Shown here piece after piece: positions 1-9,500 of a stretch of DNA of 24,613 bases (position 1 is its first letter; the number at the start of each line of letters is the position of its first letter). A program made the position numbers and the translations under genes. Source of the stretch: a virus; IMG/VR virus record IMGVR_UViG_3300033153_001741, positions 1 to 24,613 of that record; one strand, written 5' to 3'. Below the pieces are notes generated by a model, which had not been told where the DNA came from, did not search any database, and saw nothing but the letters and a program-made list of their open reading frames with translations.

Positions 1-1584
1 GTTGCCCCCCATGTCTGTTCTATGCTGTCCTTGTGGATTGTTTGCATTACTTTGTGGTGGTGTTCCTCCAAACATAGAAGGATCACCCCCAAATATTGAC
101 ATCATTGGATGCGCCTTAGTAGATGCCCCCATACGCTCTGGAGAGCCTTCAGGCGCAAGCATAGTTGTTCCTGCCCAATCCTCTTGTTCTATACCACCAA
201 TAACCTGACCTAGCTTATGACCTATTTTTTGATTAGCCATTTCCATAGCGAATGGATCTAATGTAAGAGGTATAGCTACGGTTATTCTCCAGCTATCATT
301 AAATCCCAATTCATCCCTTTTTTCTGATGCTTGATTTCCTTCCCATCCCTTAGTCGAACCATGAAACCAATGCTCCACACCCTTATCTTCTGCCATATCT
401 TCAGAGATACGTACATCTGCAAGAGCATAAGCGTGAACCTGACCTCCTTCTTTTTCCTGTACGTACTTAATTCCACTATGCATGCCCTCAAACTCATATT
501 CATTCTGGTTTAAGGTGATGGCACTACCATCATTTAGATTAAGAAACCCAGACTGATTAAATTTGCCACGCCAATTTCCTTGAGCATCCTGATTTATTCC
601 TAACGTATGCCAAAGAGCATCTTGCATTTCTCTACTACCACCACCTTCTGCTATATTAACCCTGTGCCGTTCTCCATTCTGCCTTGTCCACGTAGCATGA
701 CTAAAATCAGATGTTACTAGACTATCACCCTCTAACCAAGGTTTCATAACATTGGCAATATCTGCGTGGGTTTTTTTTCCTTTATTGTTAGCCGTGGCGT
801 ATTTATGTATGTTAGCATAATCAAAATCATCAACACCCCACATTAAGCTAGTATTACCATCACCACGATCCATTCTACGTGCTTCTTGCCAAGCAATATC
901 TGATGATTGACCTAATGACATTGCTGTTGCTGCATATTCTTCAACACTAACCATAGTTCCGGGCGTATATCTAGCTCTTGGACTGCCTTGCTTTAGGAAC
1001 ATGGCAGGAGTGACCTTTACCTTATCCTCTGCACCACCCCAAGTAAGCTTATTGATCTTGCCTTCCGAAAATAGTTTTTTCATTTCTTGAGCAGAAACCT
1101 GTTTTGTGACATCTTTACCACCTTTTTTAAGATCAACCGTGACATTATGTAGCAATTTACCATCGCCAAGTGCTTCTTGAATCCTATTGTGGACACTTAA
1201 GTTTTGTGTTGCCTGAACAGCAGCATCTGAATTAACTATATCCTTTCTATATTGTCTTAGAGTAGTTGCCCCACCTGTGAGGAAAAAGTTCTTCATATCA
1301 CCGCCAGCTTCTCGTATTCCTGCCATAACATTTTCTTTAGCAGAAGCTTCTACAGCCCTTAGTCTATCAACATCTTGAGGCAGAGCACCTTTAATCTGCT
1401 CCCCAATTTTCTCCATGTAGGCATTAGCAGCTTCATTTTGGAGCATCTGTTCTTGAGAGCGCTTCTCTGCCCTTTGCTCTAGCTCTCCTACATACTGCAT
1501 TTCCCTCTGCTTCATAGCAGACTTCTGGGCATATCCAGAATCCTGAGCTATAGCATTAAAGAGATTGTAGTCTAAATATCCCAT
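1..1584 (-). CDS. Large internal/ejected virion (cargo-type) protein, 3' end cut by window edge
   Basis: The frame stays open for 528 codons from ATG at 1584 to the first base of the window, so the C-terminus is missing. It begins MGYLDYNLFNAIAQDSGYAQ, followed by a charged, probably helical segment (about residues 20-75) rich in Gln, Glu and Lys. A mixed middle region includes GVDDFDYANIHKYATANN. The visible end is rich in Gly, Pro, Asn and Met. There is no signal peptide or clear membrane segment. It starts 5 nt after the stop of the 1,629-aa internal protein, so the two are probably co-translated. No catalytic motif is recognised. Its place after the muzzle-like and hydrolase-bearing genes suggests a second internal protein packaged in the head and ejected into the host. 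That role is inferred from gene order, not from a domain match. Confidence 0.8.
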   Translation of the reverse strand, partial: MGYLDYNLFNAIAQDSGYAQKSAMKQREMQYVGELEQRAEKRSQEQMLQNEAANAYMEKIGEQIKGALPQDVDRLRAVEASAKENVMAGIREAGGDMKNFFLTGGATTLRQYRKDIVNSDAAVQATQNLSVHNRIQEALGDGKLLHNVTVDLKKGGKDVTKQVSAQEMKKLFSEGKINKLTWGGAEDKVKVTPAMFLKQGSPRARYTPGTMVSVEEYAATAMSLGQSSDIAWQEARRMDRGDGNTSLMWGVDDFDYANIHKYATANNKGKKTHADIANVMKPWLEGDSLVTSDFSHATWTRQNGERHRVNIAEGGGSREMQDALWHTLGINQDAQGNWRGKFNQSGFLNLNDGSAITLNQNEYEFEGMHSGIKYVQEKEGGQVHAYALADVRISEDMAEDKGVEHWFHGSTKGWEGNQASEKRDELGFNDSWRITVAIPLTLDPFAMEMANQKIGHKLGQVIGGIEQEDWAGTTMLAPEGSPERMGASTKAHPMMSIFGGDPSMFGGTPPQSNANNPQGQHRTDMGGN

Positions 1585-1589
1585 AAATT

Positions 1590-4500
1590 TTATCCGTAAT
1601 TTGGCTCATTACCTGTTACCAAGTCATAAGAATCATCCCTCAATGGCTCACCTCTACTTCTATTTCTCGCTCCATATCTCCTATGATCTACATTTCGACT
1701 TCTTTCATGTCCATAACCCATACCGGGTATTTTTTTACTATAGGGATCTGGTTTTTGGTACTTAACTGGATCAACTGGATCACCATTTTCATCTACGTTA
1801 TCAAATTCTTCTGTATTTACGGTAATTGGTCTTCCGTATATAAAAGAAAGAATAGCAGACTCATCTTTCGGATTAACAGCACCAGCCTCCTTTAATGCAT
1901 TATATCGGGCAACCTTACTTGTTATATTGGCGTTTTCATACGCCTCTATCTTAGAGTCCATAAGTTGATGATACCAACTACCTTTGCCATATTCTTCCTT
2001 GTATCTAGCATCTTCACGTAAATTCTTAGTAGCCTGACCAAGAAGACCAGCCTTCATTTCACGATTTCTAGCAGCCTCATCATAGACATTTTTAGTCCAC
2101 ATCTGCTGAGTCATGCCCTCATCCCTTGCTAAGGCAGAGCCATACTCTCTAAAATGCTGCTCTCTTGCCTGATCATCCATCGCTCCCATTTGTAGATCCT
2201 TGTCATACTTGGATAATGCAGCAGCACCCATAGCACCAATAGCTGCTTGTCCTGATGTAGCATACTGTCCAATCTGACGTACTTGCATGTGATAGGTTCT
2301 TTCAGCTTGTCTTTGGTATAATGTTTTAGCTTCAGCAGACATGCCATAATTCTGACGAGCTTTAAGAACATCCATGTGCCTGTTCCAAGCTTCGCTTTTT
2401 GCTTGTTGTGGCAAAGGTGCAGTGGCAGATTTATATGCTGCATACATACCCGTTAGCTCTAAAGCCTTATCTACACCACCGAGCTTATCAAACACACCCT
2501 TAAGACCTGTTGCCTCGATTTCTTCTTCTTCATCCTTAAATGCAGCAATAAGGTCTTCCTGACTCATATAGTCCGACATGCCACCACTTTTCTCTGTTAA
2601 AGCAGCACTAGCTTCCACTTTCTCTCCATCTGCATCATCAAATCCTTTTGCTTCAATATCTATATTCTTAACTTCTTCTGCTCGTTTTCTAGCTTCTTCT
2701 TTTGTAACGACTGCTACTTCTTTTTCTATAATTTCACCACCCGTTATGATATCCTGATCCTTCAAGTAATTGTTATCACTTACTACAGGTTCATCCGACT
2801 TAAACTTAACCCCAAAATCTATATTGGAAAATTCTCGATTAGCATTAGCCTCAGCATCTTGAAAACGATTATAATGTGTGGCTACACCTGAACGCCCTTC
2901 AGCTTGAGTTTTAATAGATTGAGTCACTTCTTCCTTATAAGCCTCGTAGGAAGCTAGCATATCTTCTTTTGTCCAATCTTTGTTTGTCTTCCTTTGCTTA
3001 TTACCGTATTCTCCAGCAGGTCTGTACTCTTGTCGCCAATATTGACCACCCCTGCCCTCTGTCATTTTTTTTGTCGAATATTCCTTAAATGTCATACCCC
3101 CACTAGCAACTCTTAAGGTCTGTTCTTTTTCAGTTTTATCTGCAACATAAGCATTAATATTTCCTTCGTACTTTTCTATCTGACTCATCATAGTTTCATA
3201 CTCAGCATCACTTATTTCTTCTTTGTCAAGCAACTTTCCAACAGCATCTTTTGCATCAGATATTGAACCTTTAGTCCTTTTGTCAATCTTGTCAGCCCAA
3301 CTTTTTTCTTTCTTTGCTAGCTCTGAAATCTTAGTCCTATACAAACTATTAAGACCACTTGTACCTATAACCTTCCCATTATCATCATACGTGAAGTACT
3401 TCTTAAATTCTGGTTGAATACGAAGCTTAGTAGCATCTATTGATAACTTTTGCCTCGTTTTCCCTTGTAGATCTTTGTGATACCATGAGACATCATCTAT
3501 ATCCTGAGTAGCTTCTTTGACATTATCCATCTGCCTCTTTAGCTTTTTTAATTCTGAAGAAAGCTCTGTTTTGCCACCTTCCTGAACCCAACGTAAATCC
3601 TTGTCTAATTTTTGTAAAGCAGGATCAGAGTATCTGTTTCCAGTTTCCTGATAATCCTTTGTCCTCTCATAAGCCTTAAGATCCTCCCCCTCTAAACGAC
3701 TTGCAGCTTCTGTTTCAATCCCCGTTTTATGGCTTTCCACAGCACTATAATCAGGATTAGGAGCCATGGCTGCTGTACTTTCTTCAATATCTTTTGGTAT
3801 AATATCCATTATAGTCTGTACATAATCTTCTTTTTCCGCATACCCTCCGTATGCTTTTCCATCTATAATCTTATTTTCCCAAATTTGTTGAATATAATCT
3901 GCTGCATTATCAGCTTCCATAGCTTTACTATACCTTCTGTTTGTGTCAATAAATGACTGATAAGCAATAAATGCATCTTTTGGACTTGCGAACTCCATAT
4001 AAGGATCTTTAGATCCTGTTTGCTTATCCTTTACAACTTTTCCTTTAGTAACCTCAATACCCTTATCTCGCATTCTTTGAGCAGCAGCTTCAGTGTACTT
4101 AATGCCGAAATAATTATACTTAGTACCAGCCGTCTTTTTACCCCAACCAGACTCTAATGCCCATTGAGCAGCAACTGCAGCAGGAAATTTAACACCAGCT
4201 TCTACTGCATAATCATACGCTTCATAGTAGTTTGTAGGTGCATCACCTACCTCAGTCTTAATCCCCGGTGCTCCCTTGCCAGAAGTGTTCTTTTCCCAAA
4301 CAGCTAATTGTCCTTTTACTATTGAAGCTATTTCTTTATCGCTTTTAGCATTCTCTAAGGCTTTGGTGTTTTTTACAGAGAAGACACCTTCTCCCCCTTC
4401 TAGTTCAGCAACTTGTTCACCATCGACCATGGCTGCAACACCACCTTGTTCGTGCGAAGGGGCATCATCAGATATTTTCCCTCCGGCAGCTAAGGTGTTA

Positions 4501-6479
4501 GCCAGAGCAGCATCCCATTTACCTTTGTCTAAATGTCCTTGCCCCTTATATGTTTTATCCTCCCCAGAACCACCATGCATATTAGCCAATCCACTTTTTA
4601 TTCCTAATTGTGGTTCACCTAGACCAGATGGTAGTCCTTGTAATGGCATTTTCTGAAGCTTCTTGTCCTTCTGTTTATTTTGGAGCATTCTTATTTCTGG
4701 AGTAGTACCCTCTATGGCATCCGTAATTTCTGGATACGGTATGTGAGCCTCATTGCCCCATTTGTCACCAGCATAATACGACTTCCCTGATTCGTCTTTA
4801 GGCAAACCAGCCCATTCTTTGGATATATTATTGGCAAATTTATTTGTATCTACCTTTAATTTCCCCTTCGCATCTAATGCACCCGTGATATAATCATTAA
4901 ATCCTCGCCTTTCTAATAATGTCGTGCCAAGCAAATCTTGATTTTCTTTGGTTAATGTGAATGTTTTTGGATCTATACCAAGTTTTTTTATCAACTGATC
5001 TTCTGTTCCCGGCTCTCCTTTTTCACCCTTGTTATTGGTAATCTGATATCTTCCTATTGCTATATTTGGGTATTTTTTTCTAGCTTCTGCTATGGTCATA
5101 CCCGTTAAATCAGGATCACCCGTTTTGCTGTGAACTACAGCACTATAACCTCCTGCTGCATCAGATTCTGCTCTAGCTATGGTATTTAATATATTTTTAG
5201 CTGCTGCAGCATATTCATCAGGATCAATATCCTTTTCGCTACCCCCCAAAATCTCTGCATGTTCTTTAGGTGATTTTTCTTTAACCTTACGAACCTTTTT
5301 ATCGCCATCACCCGTTTTTATCCCCTTACGACCATAAGGGATCTTCGTTCCCCTGCGCCCATATACAACATTAGAAGCACCTACATAATTTACTGTTGGT
5401 GCTACATTTTTGCTTGCAGGAGCTTCACCCTCACCCTTACTTTTAAGATATGACTTGACCATCTTTAATCCCTCTGCTGACATCCCTTGAATATTTTTAG
5501 GATCACTCATAAACTGACCAACATATTTGGTGAATGACTGATCTGCTGGCTTGTTAAGAAGACCATGTGTAAATTTACCAGCAATACTATCTTCTCCTTC
5601 AAATACACTCTTTACTACATTTTTAGTGCTTTCTTTCCATCGAGCACCATACTTCTGTATAACTTCAGAGCTTACGTTACTGGCATCAGGAGTAGTAGTA
5701 GTAGGAGCACTCGTAGTAGTAGTAGTAGCAGGATATCCTTGTTCTTTTGCCCACTTCACAACTTCTTCTTTAGTTCCAGAATGTGCATTTTCTGTAGCAA
5801 AATCCTTGAAAGGATCTCCTGTACGAGTGTAGCTCTTTCCTGTTGCAGTTAAAGAATCTGAACTATAAGAAGTAGTAGGAGCATTAGACAATACAGTACC
5901 TGTTCCTGTAGGAGCAGTTCCTGTAGTAGCAGGAGCAGAAGCACCGGGAACAACGCTAGCAGTGGGATTAACAGCAGCAGGAGCAAGACCAGTAGCAGCT
6001 TTAACAGCAGTAGGAGCAAGACTAGCAGTAGTATTAGCAGCAGCAGAAGTTCCCCCAAGAGCACTCGGCATAACACTTGACACCATTGTACTAGCACCAC
6101 TAACAGCAGCACCAGCAGTACCAGTACCACCAGCCAATACGGTTCCAGAGCCAACGGCAGTACTACCAGCAGCCCAACCTCCGGCAGGCATAGCAGTTAC
6201 AGTTCCTATTCCTGCCCCTGCTGTTCCTGCTGCCCCTCCACCAAAAGCAGCACCCAAAGCACCACCGCTAAGTACAGTAGCTGCTACAGCGCCAACTGCC
6301 TTAATTCCTTTTTGGAGATTATCAATGTTCTTATTCTTCTGGTTTTGACCATATTTGTCTTTCCCTGAAAAGAACCTTCCTACACGCAAAAAAGCGTTTC
6401 CTGCAGTATATTTCTTTCCACGGACAGAGAGCCCTGAAGATCCTTCTTGTAGTTGTCTTGTATCACTATATAATGGCAT
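1590..6479 (-). CDS. Giant internal virion/ejection protein with two peptidoglycan hydrolase domains (GH104-like and GH73-like)
   Basis: This 1,629-residue protein follows the muzzle-like gene by 30 nt. Residues ~58-270 are low-complexity Ala/Gly/Thr/Pro. Residues 371-390 hold a tandem YGRRGTKIP/YGRKGIKTG motif. Residues ~425-590 resemble phage lambda R lytic transglycosylase (GH104): a candidate catalytic Glu in ARAESD (E438), GRYQI (476-480), QDLL (514-517), ERRG (523-526) and SKEWAGLP (553-560). Residues ~745-898 resemble FlgJ/GH73 glucosaminidase: AAQWALESGWG with probable catalytic E776, YNYFGIK (788-794) and GGYAEKEDYVQTI (878-890). Between them sits HEQGGVAAMVDGEQ...ELEGGEGVFS (676-701), a Gly/Glu motif I associate with Bacteroidota phage structural proteins. 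The C-terminal ~700 residues look helical and charged. The likely role is a head-packaged ejection protein that cuts peptidoglycan during DNA entry. Domain calls are by eye, and the virion location is inferred. Confidence 0.85.
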   Translation of the reverse strand: MPLYSDTRQLQEGSSGLSVRGKKYTAGNAFLRVGRFFSGKDKYGQNQKNKNIDNLQKGIKAVGAVAATVLSGGALGAAFGGGAAGTAGAGIGTVTAMPAGGWAAGSTAVGSGTVLAGGTGTAGAAVSGASTMVSSVMPSALGGTSAAANTTASLAPTAVKAATGLAPAAVNPTASVVPGASAPATTGTAPTGTGTVLSNAPTTSYSSDSLTATGKSYTRTGDPFKDFATENAHSGTKEEVVKWAKEQGYPATTTTTSAPTTTTPDASNVSSEVIQKYGARWKESTKNVVKSVFEGEDSIAGKFTHGLLNKPADQSFTKYVGQFMSDPKNIQGMSAEGLKMVKSYLKSKGEGEAPASKNVAPTVNYVGASNVVYGRRGTKIPYGRKGIKTGDGDKKVRKVKEKSPKEHAEILGGSEKDIDPDEYAAAAKNILNTIARAESDAAGGYSAVVHSKTGDPDLTGMTIAEARKKYPNIAIGRYQITNNKGEKGEPGTEDQLIKKLGIDPKTFTLTKENQDLLGTTLLERRGFNDYITGALDAKGKLKVDTNKFANNISKEWAGLPKDESGKSYYAGDKWGNEAHIPYPEITDAIEGTTPEIRMLQNKQKDKKLQKMPLQGLPSGLGEPQLGIKSGLANMHGGSGEDKTYKGQGHLDKGKWDAALANTLAAGGKISDDAPSHEQGGVAAMVDGEQVAELEGGEGVFSVKNTKALENAKSDKEIASIVKGQLAVWEKNTSGKGAPGIKTEVGDAPTNYYEAYDYAVEAGVKFPAAVAAQWALESGWGKKTAGTKYNYFGIKYTEAAAQRMRDKGIEVTKGKVVKDKQTGSKDPYMEFASPKDAFIAYQSFIDTNRRYSKAMEADNAADYIQQIWENKIIDGKAYGGYAEKEDYVQTIMDIIPKDIEESTAAMAPNPDYSAVESHKTGIETEAASRLEGEDLKAYERTKDYQETGNRYSDPALQKLDKDLRWVQEGGKTELSSELKKLKRQMDNVKEATQDIDDVSWYHKDLQGKTRQKLSIDATKLRIQPEFKKYFTYDDNGKVIGTSGLNSLYRTKISELAKKEKSWADKIDKRTKGSISDAKDAVGKLLDKEEISDAEYETMMSQIEKYEGNINAYVADKTEKEQTLRVASGGMTFKEYSTKKMTEGRGGQYWRQEYRPAGEYGNKQRKTNKDWTKEDMLASYEAYKEEVTQSIKTQAEGRSGVATHYNRFQDAEANANREFSNIDFGVKFKSDEPVVSDNNYLKDQDIITGGEIIEKEVAVVTKEEARKRAEEVKNIDIEAKGFDDADGEKVEASAALTEKSGGMSDYMSQEDLIAAFKDEEEEIEATGLKGVFDKLGGVDKALELTGMYAAYKSATAPLPQQAKSEAWNRHMDVLKARQNYGMSAEAKTLYQRQAERTYHMQVRQIGQYATSGQAAIGAMGAAALSKYDKDLQMGAMDDQAREQHFREYGSALARDEGMTQQMWTKNVYDEAARNREMKAGLLGQATKNLREDARYKEEYGKGSWYHQLMDSKIEAYENANITSKVARYNALKEAGAVNPKDESAILSFIYGRPITVNTEEFDNVDENGDPVDPVKYQKPDPYSKKIPGMGYGHERSRNVDHRRYGARNRSRGEPLRDDSYDLVTGNEPNYG
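5691..5727. repeat. Trinucleotide repeat encoding poly-Thr in the internal protein
   Basis: Two AGT/GTA-type triplet runs (5691-5703 and 5713-5727 on the plus strand) are separated by a short GAGCACTC-type spacer. On the coding strand they are ACT repeats giving Thr runs around an S-A-P interruption at residues ~252-264. They lie at the end of the Ala/Gly/Thr/Pro-rich linker. Changes by whole triplets would alter linker length without a frameshift. Confidence 0.7.
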
Positions 6480-6509
6480 GATGGCTTTCTTGTTTTGCTA
6501 AATTACGCA

Positions 6510-9500
6510 TTATACTCTATTTTGAAACCTTACAGAGCTATCAACACTTGTTAGGCTAAATTTAGTATCATTTATATTTTGAACATGGTATATTGTTTCC
6601 ATGTATTTCCCAACCAATCTTTTTGATTCATTCCTGCCTCTAGTTGGGAAACGATACAACCCACTCCTAAACTTAGCCCTTCGGCTAGGAGCATAACCTC
6701 CCTGTACGTTCACACTCTCTGCTGATACGTTAACTAACTGAGTTTGTTCTTCGGTTAGATATCTGGCTGTACTGAGGATCTGAACACCATCCTTGTTAAC
6801 ACTCAAATAATTTGAATCAAACTTCTTAACCGAAGCTCCGAACTTATTTACTACAAACAAAAGAGCAGAAAAATAGTAAGTGCTGTAATAGTTGCCTCTC
6901 TCTCCTATGTTATGCTGCCAGATATATGTTTGGGTAGCAGCAAAATTATCAACACTGTACAGGTGCTTCCCTTTATGGAAATAAAGAATTGGGTAAAATG
7001 TGTATTCACTTACAAATGAAGCTATGTTTTCATTATAGCTAAAGGTTAAAGAGCGTTTGCTACCATCTGGATCATTAGCACCCGAATATGTAGTTTCTAA
7101 GTTACCACCCTTTGAAATTGTTGGAATACCAAAAAGAGCAGTAACTTCAACAGGATCACCATCCAACAAATTGCTCCCATTAAAATAACCACCATCATTT
7201 ATTTCTATAGATGAACTTCCGAGCCCTGTTATTGTGAATGTTTGTGTTGCAGTATTTCCAATATCCCTATCGAAAAAACTCCATGTTACAGTATCACCTA
7301 CAGTAAGGGCAGATAGGTCTTCAGCCCCCATGTCCACCGAAGTATAATAAGTCAATACATCTAGTTCATAGCGAAATATCCCAGATTTTGTTTGTGTCTC
7401 ATTAATGAACACAGCCCACTCCTGCTCAGGATTACCTAAAGTTCTCCTGATGGTAAACAAGACATCATTATTCTCATAATCAATAGTAGATGTTATACCA
7501 CCATCGCCAGCTATTTGCTCTAGTTCTTCTACCTGTTCTAGATATGGTGCTATAAAACTATGTATTCCCTTGGAGTCTGAAATAACATCTGTGCCATCCT
7601 GACCAAACTTGATGATCTTACGCATGCGAGCATCAGCCCAATAGATATTGTGATCTGTATATGCGATAGAATCTCTATGCTGTGTTCCATAGGTCTTAGA
7701 TACATAGTCAATACCCTCCATTATGCCAGCTTCTCCTAGTGTTATACTTCCCAAATCTGACGGCAATACAGCCCTGTCCTTTATCCTAAGCCTTCCAAAC
7801 CCCGACTCCTGAAAAGAATACATATAATTAAACAACAAACCATTACCATTGATTTCACCATATTCTGCATTAAGGTCGAAATTGGAGATTTCCTCAAACT
7901 GACGGAACCTATCTATCACCTCTCCATAGGGTTTCTTTTCATTACTCCAATGCCATCTGGTAGGATGATCATAGCTTTTAATAAAGTCTGAAGGCTTACT
8001 GACAAAGGGCATAACCTTATCCCGATAAGTAACAACACTATGTAATTCCCATTTTTCATGAAAAAGATCAGCATCACAGTTACCAGTAGGATCATGTTGA
8101 AACTGGTAAAGACTACCACTTGTATTCCAATCATTTGCATGTCTGCTCCCGTGATGCGCCCACATGGGAGTACCATTAGCATCGCCCGTAGAACGCCTTA
8201 ATGTTAAATTATACTTACTTTCTAAAGGAAAACAAATACCCGATGCATAATCTGGATGATCCTTGTATTGATTGTTATTTGGTTGTTGATCTGGAGCACA
8301 CCCATCGCCATCATTTACTATTCTTGGGTATAGTCGTAGATAGCCAAAATATTGCATGTAGCAATCCCCACCCCATATCTCTATATTGTCAAATTGCCTT
8401 TGACTACCATTGGATATGTCATTTAGCTCCTTTGTTGTAACGGGCTGAAAATGATTAGTTGTATGATAGATGTTGGCTTCTAGTCCTTCTAATGTAGCTC
8501 CACCATATTGTCCTGAAGCATTCTCTACACGATAATTAAATAAATTAGCACCAAAATGTTTGTTAGCTATTGCTTGTCCAGCCCATGTATGATACCCCGG
8601 AGCAGAACCATTTGTTTTAATAACGACACCCTTGGGATGATGAAAGCATCTTAAAAATTCTTTTTTTTTGCCAGTACCATCTGCATTCCAATCATCATGG
8701 TCGGGAGTAAACTTAGAATCATCTGATAATCCCCTCAAACTAAGTCCGAGTCCAATACCCCCATCTGGTTCAAAATCCTTACCATTAGCAAATCCTCCTT
8801 GAGAACCAGTAGTCATAGAAAATGTTCCAACTGCTTCTATTCCATGAGTTATACGATACTTATGATATAGTGTTTGTGTACCCAAAGTTGGATTCGTCTG
8901 ATTCAACCATGAGTTAGGGATAGAGTCAGGGAAAAAATATTGACTCATAGAGTCACTAAATTTTTGAATCCACGCATGCCTAAATGGCTTAAACAAATTT
9001 CCATAAACAGGATTAGTCGGTCTTTCAAAGCCATGCTCTAAAGATGCCACAAAGTTCATAGTACCAGCCCCATCAGGGCTAGGAGCGACTCCCCTAAGCA
9101 TGTAGTCAGGAGAATCAAAAGTATATACGTGTGGCTCTGCATGCATAGCTACATCATCCCTAACCCCCTGCCATCCTTGCCAATCTGTTTTGCCTTCCTT
9201 AAAGATGCTATTCTTCGGTGGATCTTGAGAGTTTGTAGGATTTACTCCATTGTTTTCATTAATTACTATCCCTGCATCATCAACCCAATAATTAGCTATA
9301 CCATGAAAAGGGCGTATTATAGGCTCTCCTTCTCCATGACATGCCTGAAACATTAAGCCTTGTTGCTTGACCATTTCATCATCCCCTTCTCTTGGCACTC
9401 TTACTATTGAAAAACCACCTATAAACTTATGCAACGGCTCATTTCCCAACTCAGGTACAGGAGTGTTCATTTCAATACCACTAAAACTTAACCCTACAAT

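Noticed and set aside
5962-6348. Plus-strand Ala/Pro/Val-rich 128-aa frame opposite the internal protein
   Set aside because: It arises from the triplet-rich Ala/Gly/Thr linker of the minus-strand gene; composition is mirrored and no start signal or neighbour supports it.
1590-6479. Tape measure protein of a long-tailed phage
   Set aside because: No sheath, tube or baseplate genes nearby; ring-type proteins and a muzzle-like protein point to a short tail, and enzyme domains suit an ejected internal protein.
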